This document shows positions 1 to 7,564 of a stretch of DNA of 21,209 nt, one piece after another. The stretch spans positions 1-21,209 of the forward strand of contig CAIVKT010000661.1 in NCBI GenBank assembly GCA_903906615.1. Direction: 5' to 3'. The translations under genes were made by a program, and so were the position numbers. The notes beneath the pieces are model-generated. The model saw nothing but the letters and a program-made list of their open reading frames with translations, ran no database searches and was not told the DNA's origin. Source of the stretch: an uncultured Bacteroidota bacterium. GTDB lineage: Bacteria; Bacteroidota; Bacteroidia; Chitinophagales; Chitinophagaceae. Every line of letters starts with the position of its first letter. The first letter of the stretch is position 1.

Positions 1-225
1 CAGAAAATAAACATCCATTTAATAATTTCTGCTTTATTATCCGCTAAATCTTTTTTGGTTGCCAATAATTCCAACGCCCTAATTATTTACACAAAAATAC
101 ACATTATTGCGATTATAGGGAATATAGATAACGATTGCTTAATGCAGGGGTAAAAAGGGGTGATTTTGTGATATAGGAGATAAAACACGGAAACCACAGC
201 TTATCTTTACTTCAAACCTGTTAGT
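1..225. other. AT-rich intergenic stretch at window edge
   Basis: No coding region is convincing here. The sequence is AT-rich and probably carries the upstream region of the small gene at 226. A TATCTTTA at 202-209 is one base off the Bacteroidota -7 element, but no good -33 element accompanies it. Any gene at the left edge lies outside the window. Confidence 0.4.
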
Positions 226-417
226 ATGAGGAAAGGATCTGACTTTAGAGTGCGGCTTGTATTGGGTTGCCTTGCCCTCGTTTATGCCATATTGAGTAAA
301 ATATTTGGTTGGCAGGGTAGCAAATTCGCCGCAGAAATGGCCGGTATATTCCTGATATTCGGGTTGATCAGTTGGGTAGCTTCGCAAGGAAAAAAGAAAG
401 AGGTAACAGAGCAGTAA
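226..417 (+). CDS. small two-helix membrane protein, unknown function
   Basis: This 63-residue protein is not assigned to a family. It has a short basic N-terminus (MRKGSDFRVR), a hydrophobic helix at about residues 10-26, a second at 36-52, and a charged tail with KKK. Both ends would be cytoplasmic if the two helices form a hairpin. The layout matches the tiny inner-membrane proteins common in Bacteroidota. The ATG at 226 is the first plausible start; I see no clear ribosome binding site, which is usual for this phylum. The gene converges on the minus-strand gene at 424, and the two stop codons lie only a few bases apart. The opposite-strand reading frame over the same DNA lacks any protein-like signature, so this strand is preferred. 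Real as a gene: moderately likely; function unknown. Confidence 0.6.
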   Translation: MRKGSDFRVRLVLGCLALVYAILSKIFGWQGSKFAAEMAGIFLIFGLISWVASQGKKKEVTEQ

Positions 418-439
418 ATGTAATTATTTCATCTGCTCT
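408..439. terminator. possible bidirectional terminator hairpin
   Basis: AGAGCAG at 408-414 and CTGCTCT at 433-439 can pair over an 18-base AT-rich loop. The stem spans the 3' ends of the two converging genes, including both stop codons. It is only 7 bp with a long loop, so it may be chance. Confidence 0.3.
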
Positions 440-879
440 ATCCGATACTTATCTCCGGTAAAATCAACAATTGCATAGCTGCCCAATTCCTTTTCACTGC
501 CGGAGCCGGATATGGTGATGTGCCCTTTTAATGTGCCTTTTTTTGTGGCGCAGTCGTAAAGCAATACATCTGCCTTGAGCACCAATGCGCTACCATCGTA
601 GATGGCTACTTTATCGGCACGGAAGGTGCGCAAAGTGGTAGCGCCTTCTCCTTTATATTTTTTCGTATCCACATCTGTGATCTGCACAGGACCCTCGAGT
701 TCAAAATTTCCATCCTCCACGGTTACATAGCTGCTTTGCGTTTTGGTAAGGATCAGTGTTTCATCGTGCATCACTATCTTATCGAAGTGTACATAAAAGC
801 ACTGTTTAGGCGCAGTGATAGTTTGCTGCGCAAAGGAAGTGTATAGAAGCATTGCGAGGAGGAATAGTACACTTTTCAT
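424..879 (-). CDS. secreted or periplasmic protein of unknown function
   Basis: The reading frame is open back to 942, but I place the start at the ATG at 879-877. There the protein begins MKSVLFLLAM and has a clean signal peptide (about residues 1-17, cleavage near SFA|QQ). That gives 151 residues; the 21-residue upstream extension would bury the signal peptide. The mature part is rich in alternating hydrophobic and polar residues, for example DKVAIYDGSALVLKADVLLY at about 89-108, followed by a GTLKGHITISGSG stretch. This suggests a small beta-strand protein, faintly like the OstA/LptA repeat pattern, but I cannot assign that family. It lies 66 bp downstream of the minus-strand gene ending at 946, so the two may be co-transcribed. 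Confidence 0.65.
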   Translation of the reverse strand: MKSVLFLLAMLLYTSFAQQTITAPKQCFYVHFDKIVMHDETLILTKTQSSYVTVEDGNFELEGPVQITDVDTKKYKGEGATTLRTFRADKVAIYDGSALVLKADVLLYDCATKKGTLKGHITISGSGSEKELGSYAIVDFTGDKYRIEQMK

Positions 880-945
880 GGTTGTAGCGTTTTTGGATAC
901 GAATATAACTGATTTGTTGTTTATTTTATTGTATTGCCACAAACG

Positions 946-1554
946 TCATGCATTTACATTTATAAATTTCCGCAGTTCCTCGATCATATATTCATGTCCA
1001 TCTTTCACCCAAAACATAATACCTGCGCCATCATATATCGTTGTGAAAAAGAAAAAAGTATTATCTATAATTTGTTGCTGTGTTTCCGCATCGATTTTGC
1101 TCTTGGATGGCAGGTTTTTAAAATCCAAATCTACATCTGTAATAAACGGAACAAAACCCCAGATACCACAAAGCAAATGGCCTTCAAATATCTGATCTAC
1201 TGATTTTGTATCATCCATATAAAAAAAGGGATGTTCTTCCGCGAAATAGTAGTCCATATCAGTTCGCCAAAAAGTCGAGTCCTCCATCAGTGTTAAATTC
1301 TCAAAAATGAATTTAAGCTTTAGCTGTTTGATGCAGTGAGTGGTAAAGGATATTTCAGGTATTCGATGGGTATCCTTTATCCCATTGAAGCTATACATGT
1401 CGTATTTTCCAAAGTCTTCCGGACCTACACAATAAAATTGTCCATTTTTTACAATTCTATCGTTTATTATCGCAGTCGTGAAACACAGCCATGTATCAAA
1501 TACTTTCAAATGCTCTGCTGCTTTTTGATGATCCAATTGGTATATACAATTCAT
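946..1554 (-). CDS. hypothetical protein, AT-rich gene
   Basis: This 202-residue protein (starting MNCIYQLDHQK) belongs to no family I recognise. It has no signal peptide and no membrane helix; it is rich in aromatic residues and acidic patches, so it is probably cytoplasmic. Notable stretches are a run of five phenylalanines (FFFFF, about residues 167-171) and the surrounding hydrophobic segment ending in GAGIMFW. The gene is visibly more AT-rich than sucA or the peptidase gene in this window, and its codons use more A/T third positions. That fits recent acquisition or a lineage-specific accessory gene. It is divergent from the sigma factor gene at 1709 across a 154-bp intergenic region. The ORF length and unbroken frame support a real gene; the function is unknown. 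Confidence 0.6.
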   Translation of the reverse strand: MNCIYQLDHQKAAEHLKVFDTWLCFTTAIINDRIVKNGQFYCVGPEDFGKYDMYSFNGIKDTHRIPEISFTTHCIKQLKLKFIFENLTLMEDSTFWRTDMDYYFAEEHPFFYMDDTKSVDQIFEGHLLCGIWGFVPFITDVDLDFKNLPSKSKIDAETQQQIIDNTFFFFTTIYDGAGIMFWVKDGHEYMIEELRKFINVNA

Positions 1555-1708
1555 AAAGCAATCATTTAGTGCAATTTAATACTTATTACACGTAATTGGA
1601 AAGGATTGGTTTATTTCAATATCATGTAACATTTTCACCATTCCCGTATCTAATATTGCAGTAACGGGAGCATGCAGGTGATCTATTTCATAAATATTAT
1701 TTCGGCTG

Positions 1709-2182
1709 ATGGGCTTTGAGGAGGTATACATACAATACTCGCCCCAGGTGTTCAGGGTGTGCATGGGCTATATCAATGACTATGAGCATGCCCGCGACCT
1801 GACGCAGGAAACATTCATTGCCGTATGGCAAAACCTGCCCTCGTTTCAAAACCGGTCTAAAATAAGTACGTGGATCTTCAGGATAGCTACCAACAACTGC
1901 TTGCGGGCAATAGAAAGGTCGGTGCGCATGAAAACCAGCGAGCTACCGTATGATGTGCCGGCTGCGCAGGAAGAAACTATTGAAGAAAAGCTGGTATTTC
2001 TCTACAGTTGCATAGCCGAACTGGAAGAAACAGAAAGGATCATTATATCGCTATTACTGGAAGACCTGCCGCAGGCTGAGATAGCCGCCATTGTGGGCCT
2101 GGAAGAGGGAAATGTACGGGTGAAAATACACCGCATAAAAGAAAAGCTGGCCATAAAATTCAAAGCACATGGAATTGAATGA
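1709..2182 (+). CDS. ECF-type RNA polymerase sigma factor
   Basis: This 157-residue protein has the two-domain ECF sigma layout. Region 2 covers about residues 5-70, with the typical ARDLTQETFIAVWQNL core (28-43) and the STWIFRIATNNCL segment (53-65) that forms the -10 recognition and melting helices. Region 4 covers about 103-150 (LEETERIIISLLLEDLPQAE), where PQAEIAAIVGLEEGNVRVKI forms the helix-turn-helix that binds the -35 element. The ATG at 1709 is kept because an in-frame stop sits at 1691-1693 and the N-terminus FEEVYIQYSPQVFRV matches the usual family start. Its last 14 bases overlap the next gene, which signals translational coupling and suggests that the membrane protein encoded there controls it. 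The regulon cannot be deduced from this window. Confidence 0.93.
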   Translation: MGFEEVYIQYSPQVFRVCMGYINDYEHARDLTQETFIAVWQNLPSFQNRSKISTWIFRIATNNCLRAIERSVRMKTSELPYDVPAAQEETIEEKLVFLYSCIAELEETERIIISLLLEDLPQAEIAAIVGLEEGNVRVKIHRIKEKLAIKFKAHGIE

Positions 2183-2747
2183 TCTGAAAAAGGTATGGCT
2201 GTCTGCCGATACCGGCAGCCTGCCGGGTGCTGCTGATATGGTGCGCATGATCCGCAAATACCGCAGCAGCAACCTCGCTAAAAAGATAGCGATGACCATT
2301 GTAGCTGCCTTGCTTACAGCGTTGATGGTGTTCGTTGTTTTCAGCTACAAGTCGGTAATGCTCACCACCCGCATAGGTGAGGCGCTCATCATTATGGCCG
2401 GGCTACTGCTCATCATTTCCAATGCCAGGTCGCTGGGCAGGCTGCACCGGGTGAAGGACCATACCAATAAAGAATTCCTGGCGTACCTGATGCAGGTGCA
2501 GCGCAACCGGCTTAACTATTATAAAACAACGCAAGTAACGGGCCTGCTGCTGGCCTCGTCGGGACTGCTGCTGTATATATACGAGGGGGTATCTGCAAGC
2601 CTGCTGTTGCTTTGTGTGGCATATGTAGCATTGGCCGCGTGGCTATATGTCAATTGGTTTGTCATTCGCCCACGGGCCTATCGCAGGCAGGCTGTAAAAC
2701 TGCAGGGAACAATAGATAAAATAACAGCTATAAATAAACAACTATAA
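2169..2747 (+). CDS. four-helix membrane protein, candidate anti-sigma partner
   Basis: The start codon lies inside the end of the sigma factor gene. The protein has 192 residues: a 38-residue cytoplasmic N-terminus opening MELNDLKKVW, then membrane helices at about 39-60, 66-86, 121-139 and 142-166, and a basic C-terminus. In Bacteroidota, genes directly behind ECF sigma factors often encode proteins starting with this kind of ELNDLKKxW stretch and are presumed anti-sigma factors or regulators; that is the basis of the call. No zinc-binding HxxxCxxC anti-sigma motif is visible and there is no periplasmic domain, so it is not a classical ZAS-type or FecR-type anti-sigma. The role is inferred from position and topology only. 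Confidence 0.8.
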   Translation: MELNDLKKVWLSADTGSLPGAADMVRMIRKYRSSNLAKKIAMTIVAALLTALMVFVVFSYKSVMLTTRIGEALIIMAGLLLIISNARSLGRLHRVKDHTNKEFLAYLMQVQRNRLNYYKTTQVTGLLLASSGLLLYIYEGVSASLLLLCVAYVALAAWLYVNWFVIRPRAYRRQAVKLQGTIDKITAINKQL

Positions 2748-2757
2748 AACAGCAACA

Positions 2758-2973
2758 ATGAAAAATAGAAAAATAACACGCAGTGTGCAGATACTGATCG
2801 CTACAGGGTTGCTGATCAATTCAACCGGCCTTATGCTGGGTATTATATTCCCGCATATGCCTGATGCTGTGCGTGGTATGATGCTGGGCATAGGCGCAGG
2901 CATCATACTGGGCGGCTTTATGAAATGGAAAAGAGGCACCAGCGTATGCGAGAACAAAGAAAAGGCTATATAG
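2758..2973 (+). CDS. small two-helix membrane protein
   Basis: This 71-residue protein starts 10 bp after the four-helix protein ends, so it is very likely the third gene of the sigma factor operon. A basic N-terminus (MKNRKITR) precedes helices at about residues 10-31 and 38-55. The second helix is glycine-rich (GIGAGIILGG), which favours tight helix packing. The tail is short and charged. No family is recognised. It could be an accessory subunit of the neighbouring membrane protein or an independent stress-response peptide. Confidence 0.7.
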   Translation: MKNRKITRSVQILIATGLLINSTGLMLGIIFPHMPDAVRGMMLGIGAGIILGGFMKWKRGTSVCENKEKAI

Positions 2974-3020
2974 CATATTACAAAGCGCAAGGGCATGATT
3001 CTTTTGCGTTTTAAACATCC

Positions 3021-3914
3021 ATGAAATCAAAAGCATTTCTTTTCATATCGCTGGGGGCAGATATCTCTATAGCTATAAGCAAGTTCATAGCTGCGGCCAT
3101 CACCGGCAGCGCCTCCATGATATCGGAGGCAATACACTCTATGATAGATGCCGTGAGCCAGGTATTGCTGATATGGGGTACTAAGGTAAGCAGAAAGAAG
3201 GCCGATGAGGAGCGTCCCTTTGGCTATGGCAGGGAACTTTATTTCTGGTCTTTTATTGTTTCGCTTATTATTTTTCTGCTGGGTGGATGTATCTCATTTT
3301 ATGAGGGCCTGCAACGGTTGCGTATGCCCGAGTTTAAAGGCAGCCCGGCATGGAGCTATGCCACACTGGGCATAGCATTTGTATTCACCGGCATATCTAT
3401 GTACTCGGCGCGACAAGCTTTTAATAAACAACGGGGCGACACCTCTTTTTTTGAAGCAATAACCAAAAGCAAGGACCCCAGTACCTTTATAGTGCTGCTG
3501 GGCGACATGGGCGATATGCTGGGACTGATAGTGGCATTCCTGGGTATATTCCTGGGCAGGCTGCTGCACAATCCGTATTATGACGGCATTGCCTCTATGA
3601 TCATAGGCCTGATACTGATAGCCATATCGCTGCTGCTGGTGCGCGAAAGCAAAAGCCTGCTGATGGGCGAGACCGTGAGCAGGCCAACAGTACGCCGGGT
3701 TATCTCGATCACCGAGGCGGATGATGCGGTGATAAAGGTGAAAAAGCATTTCTCCGTGTATATGTCACCCGATGAGATATTACTGCAACTGGTAGCCGTA
3801 TTTAAAAAAGACCTGACCACGCAACAGATCACTGAATCCATAGAGCGGATAACCACGATCATACAGTCGGAATTTCCCCGGATGAAGCAGATATTTATAG
3901 AGCCGGTGAAGTGA
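3021..3914 (+). CDS. cation diffusion facilitator (CDF) family transporter
   Basis: This 297-residue inner-membrane protein would export divalent metal ions, probably zinc or similar, in exchange for protons. Six helices fit the CDF fold. Helix 2 carries the metal-site motif H39-x3-D43 within SEAIHSMIDAVSQ, followed by the family hallmark RPFGYGRELYFWSF (65-78). Helix 5 reads LLGDMGDMLGL around D162 and D165, so the usual HxxxD of YiiP-type carriers is replaced. This resembles the ZnT9/SLC30A9-like branch, where this helix reads roughly ED-x-A-A-x-L-G. YYDGIASMIIGLIL (186-199) is the conserved helix 6 start. The last 80 residues form the cytoplasmic dimerisation domain. It follows the sigma factor operon with a 47-bp gap and may or may not be part of it. 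Metal specificity cannot be read from sequence alone. Confidence 0.93.
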   Translation: MKSKAFLFISLGADISIAISKFIAAAITGSASMISEAIHSMIDAVSQVLLIWGTKVSRKKADEERPFGYGRELYFWSFIVSLIIFLLGGCISFYEGLQRLRMPEFKGSPAWSYATLGIAFVFTGISMYSARQAFNKQRGDTSFFEAITKSKDPSTFIVLLGDMGDMLGLIVAFLGIFLGRLLHNPYYDGIASMIIGLILIAISLLLVRESKSLLMGETVSRPTVRRVISITEADDAVIKVKKHFSVYMSPDEILLQLVAVFKKDLTTQQITESIERITTIIQSEFPRMKQIFIEPVK

Positions 3915-3978
3915 GGCTATGTTTCAAATATCATTCAGTTGAGATTGGTATTTCACAGATTTATTCGTAAATTTGGAT

Positions 3979-4506
3979 ATGGCAAAACCCAAAAAGCATC
4001 TATTGGATTTTGAGGTTGATAAACTAACAAATTCAATCGAAAACGTTCTATCTGGAGATAGTTTCGCGACTGATATTACCCCATTGTCAAAAGCAGACTT
4101 AAAAAAGGTCACAAAGAAAAATGGTTGGCTTTTTAATTGGGCTGTTGAGTTCAAGCAAGGAGACAGGGAACTATTTAAACTAACTATTGCACAAAACCCG
4201 GACATTATTCAGGGCTTGATAAGTCTTACAGTGAAAGAAGATAATGTGTATATGCACCTAATTGAGAACGCCCCATTCAATAGAGGCAAACATAAAGTGT
4301 ACGCAGGTGTACCGGGCAACCTCGTTGCTTTTGCCTGTAAACGTTCGTATGATAGCGGCCATGAAGGATATGTTTCCTTTCTTTCCAAAACCGCATTGAT
4401 GGATCATTATATAAAAATATTAGGAGCAACAGCATTTGGAGGAAACTTAATGATCATAAACACCAATGCGGCCAATAAATTAATTGATAAATATTTTAAA
4501 AATTAA
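3979..4506 (+). CDS. GNAT-like acetyltransferase-related protein, possible toxin-like partner
   Basis: The frame opens at a TTG at 3973, but the ATG at 3979 (MAKPKKHLLDFEVDK) is the better start and gives 175 residues. Residues about 102-150 (RGKHKVYAGVPGNLVAFACK through GYVSFLSKTALMDHYIKILGA) look like the acetyl-CoA-binding core of a GNAT fold: a strand ending near a glycine loop, a helix with AFACKRSYD, a GYVSF strand, and a KTALMDHYIKILGA helix. The match is by pattern only; the classical Q/RxxGxG/A loop is not clean. The gene is AT-rich compared with sucA downstream. A 58-residue gene starts four bases after its stop, suggesting a two-gene module. An alternative is a lineage-specific cytosolic protein of unknown activity. 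Confidence 0.7.
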   Translation: MAKPKKHLLDFEVDKLTNSIENVLSGDSFATDITPLSKADLKKVTKKNGWLFNWAVEFKQGDRELFKLTIAQNPDIIQGLISLTVKEDNVYMHLIENAPFNRGKHKVYAGVPGNLVAFACKRSYDSGHEGYVSFLSKTALMDHYIKILGATAFGGNLMIINTNAANKLIDKYFKN

Positions 4507-4510
4507 AACC

Positions 4511-4687
4511 ATGGGACTTATTAAAGAACCTTTAAACATTGACTTTTATGTTGATCCAAGGCCACTTACAAAAGAAGAAGAAAGCATGATAAGCGCGTTT
4601 ATAGTAGCTGATAAACAAAAAAGGGCTAAAAAAAAGATACAAAAAACAGATACGCCCCATGTAATTATTGCAAGTTCGCATAGATAA
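4511..4687 (+). CDS. small basic protein paired with the GNAT-like gene
   Basis: The frame runs back to 4484 inside the previous gene, but the ATG at 4511 (MGLIKEPLNIDFYVDPRPLT) is the natural start and gives 58 residues. The sequence IDFYVDPRPLTKEEESMISA (10-29) is a compact conserved-looking block that I associate, from memory, with short Bacteroidota proteins. It is followed by a lysine/arginine-rich segment (DKQKRAKKKIQK, 34-45) that could bind nucleic acid or an acidic partner. No helix-turn-helix is recognisable. Spacing of four bases from the GNAT-like gene implies co-translation. A role as antitoxin or accessory partner is a guess from the arrangement. Confidence 0.65.
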   Translation: MGLIKEPLNIDFYVDPRPLTKEEESMISAFIVADKQKRAKKKIQKTDTPHVIIASSHR

Positions 4688-4734
4688 GCCGGAAAATTTA
4701 TCGCATGGAAAGTTGTGTTTTGCTCTTATTTCTC

Positions 4735-4766
4735 ATTGTGAAATTGCTGCTTATTTGCTAATTTCG
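4735..4766 (+). promoter_or_regulatory. possible sucA promoter
   Basis: ATTG at 4735-4738 and TAATTTCG at 4759-4766 are spaced by 20 bp and resemble the Bacteroidota -33 and -7 elements, with one mismatch in the TAnnTTTG box. Transcription would begin almost at the ATG at 4773, so the transcript would be nearly leaderless. That makes the match doubtful, and a promoter further upstream remains possible. Confidence 0.3.
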
Positions 4767-4772
4767 CCTCTG

Positions 4773-7517
4773 ATGAAAGATTATTCTTACCTGACCGGCC
4801 CAACCCCGGCTTACATCGAATCGGTATACGACGAATTCGTTAAAGATTCCAGCACCGTAGACCCGGAATGGAAGAAGTTTTTTGAGGGCTTTGATTTTGC
4901 CCTGGAAAAAGCAACTACCAATGGTAATGGCAGCAATGGCAACGGTGCAGCAGTAAGCAGCGACAAACTGACCAAAGAACTGGCTGTGCTGGACCTGATC
5001 CACGCTTACCGCAAGCGCGGCCACCTGGTAGCCAATACCAACCCCATTCGCCCAAGAAAGGACCGCCACGCTAACCTGGACCTCGTCAACTTCGGACTGT
5101 CTGATGCCGACCTTGCGACTACCTTTTATGCCGGCAAGGCACTCAATGGCAGGGAGCAGACACTAAAGGAGATAGTGGACACACTGAAGGCATTGTACAC
5201 TGCCACAATAGGCATAGAATATACTTACATCAACTCCACCGAAAAGGTGCAGTATATACAGAAGACCTTTGAAGAGCTGATGAACAAGCAGTTCAGTATA
5301 GATGAGCGCAAGCGCATACTGCTGAAGCTGAATGAAGGCGTTATCTTCGAGAAGTTCCTCAATACAAAATTCATAGGGCAGAAGCGTTTCGGGCTGGAAG
5401 GCGGCGAGAGCACTATAGCCGCGCTGGACCGCATCATCAATGATGCAGCAGATGCAGGTGTGCAGGAAGTAGTGATAGGCATGGCCCACCGTGGCAGGCT
5501 GAACATACTGGCCAACACACTCAAAAAAACATACGAACAGATATTCAGCGAGTTTGAAGGCAATATGCCGGAGGATATGACGATGGGCAGCGGTGATGTG
5601 AAATACCACCTCGGCTTCCAGTCGAACATCACGACACCAAATGGCAAGGAGATCAATGTGCAACTGACCCCGAACCCATCGCACCTGGAAGCGGTGAACC
5701 CGGTGGTAGAAGGTTTTGCGCGCGCCAAGGCTGATACTTTATATAACAGGGAGTACCACAAAGTGCTGCCGATACTGATACATGGCGATGCGGCTGTAGC
5801 CGGCCAGGGCGTAGGCTACGAATTGCTGCAGATGAGCCAACTGAAAGGCTACTATACCGGCGGCACCATACATTATGTGATCAATAACCAGATAGGCTTC
5901 ACTACAGACTTTGATGATGCGCGCTCTGCCGATTATTGCACCAGCATGGCCTCTATGGTATATGCACCCGTGCTGCACGTGAACGGCGACGATGCCGAAG
6001 CAGTGGTAAAGTGTGCCATACTGGCCATGCAGTACAGGCAAAAATTCAATGAAGATATTTTTATAGACATGGTGTGCTACCGCAAGTACGGGCACAACGA
6101 GGGCGATGAGCCGAAGTTTACCCAGCCGCAGTTGTACGCACTGATAGACAAGCACCCCAACCCACGCGAGGTATATACACAGTACCTGTTGCAACATGGC
6201 GAGGCGGATGCCAAGGAACTGGCGCAAGGCATGGAAACCCAATTCTGGGCCGACCTGCAACAGCGGCTGGATGAAGTAAAACAAAAGCCCCTGCCCTACA
6301 AGTACCAGAAACCGGAACAATGGTGGAATGAGCTGCGCAGGGCCAAGGACGAAGACTTTTTAAGCTCGCCCGATACGGCTATCACTGCCGATGTGTTCAA
6401 ACAACTATTCACAGCGCTGATGGAATTGCCTGAAGGCTTCAACCCGCTGAAAAAAGTGGATAAGCTGCTGCAGGATAAGAAGACACTTTTTGAGAAAGAA
6501 GGCAAGGTAGACTGGGCTACCGGCGAGTTGCTGGCCTATGCCAGCCTGCTGGTAGAAGGCCATGAAGTGCGCCTGAGCGGAGAAGACGTGAAGCGTGGCA
6601 CCTTCTCGCACCGCCATGAGGTTATCTATGACCAGAACACCAACCAGCCCTACAACAGGCTTAGCCGACTGGCCGAAAAGCAAGGCATACCATATATATA
6701 CAACTCCCTGCTGAGTGAATTTGCGGTACTGGGCTTTGAGTATGGCTATGCAATGGCCAACCCGAATAACCTGGTACTTTGGGAGGCGCAGTATGGCGAC
6801 TTTGCCAATGGCGCACAAACCATCATAGACCAATACATAGTAAGCGCAGAGCAGAAGTGGACGAACATGAACGGCTTAGTTCTGTTGCTGCCGCATGGCT
6901 ACGAAGGCGGTGGCCCGGAACACTCGAGCGCAAGAATGGAGCGCTTTCTGCAAATGTGCGCGGAGAACAATATGGTGGTGACCAACATCACCACATCGGC
7001 CAACTTCTTCCACGGGCTGCGCAGGCAGCTGGCGTGGCAGTTCCGCAAGCCGATGATCAACTTCTCACCAAAGGCCAACCTGAGGCATGTACGCTCTTAC
7101 TCGCCTATGGAAGATTTTAATACAGGTGGCTTTAAAGAAGTAATAGACGACCCGAATATCAAGAGCGCAGCCAAGGTGAAAAAAGTATTGCTGTGCAGCG
7201 GCAAGATGTACTTCGACCTGAGTGAAAAACAGATCACCGACAAGCGGGAAGATGTGGCTATTGTAAGGTTGGAGCAGATATATCCGTTCCCGCAACAGCA
7301 ACTGGATACTCTGCGCGCTAAATACAAAAAGGCAGAATGGACCTGGGTGCAGGAAGAGCCACGCAACATGGGTGCGCTCACCTTCCTGAAAATGACGATA
7401 GCTGATGAATTCCCGATAAAGTACATCAGTCGCAAAGCAAGCGCTTCTACGGCAACGGGCTTCTCTAAGAAGCACGCCATAGAGCAGGAGCAACTGGTGA
7501 ATGAGGCATTTGCGTAA
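4773..7517 (+). CDS. sucA: 2-oxoglutarate dehydrogenase E1 component
   Basis: This thiamine-diphosphate enzyme decarboxylates 2-oxoglutarate and succinylates the lipoyl group of E2 in the TCA cycle. The frame extends to 4668, but the ATG at 4773 begins MKDYSYLTGPTPAYIESVYD, the standard start of the E1 N-terminal segment, giving 914 residues (family about 930). AHRGRLNIL holds H239, equivalent to the active-site histidine of the E. coli enzyme. The cofactor motif HGDAAVAGQG (337-346, Mg-binding D339) is followed by NNQIGF (371-376). GTFSHRHEVIYDQ, with H613 and H615, lies in the transketolase-like pyrimidine domain, followed by the C-terminal domain. A glycine/asparagine-rich linker (about 51-58) separates the N-terminal segment. 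No sucB or E3 gene is adjacent, and a strong hairpin closes the gene, so it looks monocistronic. Confidence 0.97.
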   Translation: MKDYSYLTGPTPAYIESVYDEFVKDSSTVDPEWKKFFEGFDFALEKATTNGNGSNGNGAAVSSDKLTKELAVLDLIHAYRKRGHLVANTNPIRPRKDRHANLDLVNFGLSDADLATTFYAGKALNGREQTLKEIVDTLKALYTATIGIEYTYINSTEKVQYIQKTFEELMNKQFSIDERKRILLKLNEGVIFEKFLNTKFIGQKRFGLEGGESTIAALDRIINDAADAGVQEVVIGMAHRGRLNILANTLKKTYEQIFSEFEGNMPEDMTMGSGDVKYHLGFQSNITTPNGKEINVQLTPNPSHLEAVNPVVEGFARAKADTLYNREYHKVLPILIHGDAAVAGQGVGYELLQMSQLKGYYTGGTIHYVINNQIGFTTDFDDARSADYCTSMASMVYAPVLHVNGDDAEAVVKCAILAMQYRQKFNEDIFIDMVCYRKYGHNEGDEPKFTQPQLYALIDKHPNPREVYTQYLLQHGEADAKELAQGMETQFWADLQQRLDEVKQKPLPYKYQKPEQWWNELRRAKDEDFLSSPDTAITADVFKQLFTALMELPEGFNPLKKVDKLLQDKKTLFEKEGKVDWATGELLAYASLLVEGHEVRLSGEDVKRGTFSHRHEVIYDQNTNQPYNRLSRLAEKQGIPYIYNSLLSEFAVLGFEYGYAMANPNNLVLWEAQYGDFANGAQTIIDQYIVSAEQKWTNMNGLVLLLPHGYEGGGPEHSSARMERFLQMCAENNMVVTNITTSANFFHGLRRQLAWQFRKPMINFSPKANLRHVRSYSPMEDFNTGGFKEVIDDPNIKSAAKVKKVLLCSGKMYFDLSEKQITDKREDVAIVRLEQIYPFPQQQLDTLRAKYKKAEWTWVQEEPRNMGALTFLKMTIADEFPIKYISRKASASTATGFSKKHAIEQEQLVNEAFA

Positions 7518-7531
7518 ACTGATCAACTACA

Positions 7532-7564
7532 AGATTTGTCAACTTTTTAAAAGTTGACAAATCT
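7532..7564 (+). terminator. perfect 33-bp palindrome, probable transcription terminator
   Basis: Two 16-base arms (AGATTTGTCAACTTTT and its exact reverse complement) flank a single central T, starting 15 bp after the sucA stop. The symmetry and position fit a terminator. The stem is AT-rich and is not followed by a run of T, so termination strength is uncertain. It could alternatively be a dispersed palindrome. Confidence 0.6.

Noticed and set aside
880..942. 21-residue N-terminal extension of the secreted minus-strand protein
   Set aside because: It would place the signal peptide internally; the ATG at 879 gives a normal signal peptide.
815..1203. Plus-strand open frames across the two minus-strand genes
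   Set aside because: They overlap the signal-peptide-bearing gene and the 202-residue gene in antisense and show no protein signature.
2986..3008. CGCAA/TTGCG hairpin followed by TTTT between the small membrane gene and the CDF gene
   Set aside because: The core stem is only 5-6 bp with mismatches around it; too weak to call a terminator or to split the operon.
4668..4772. 35-residue N-terminal extension of sucA
   Set aside because: It overlaps the end of the 58-residue gene and does not resemble the family; the ATG at 4773 gives the standard N-terminus.
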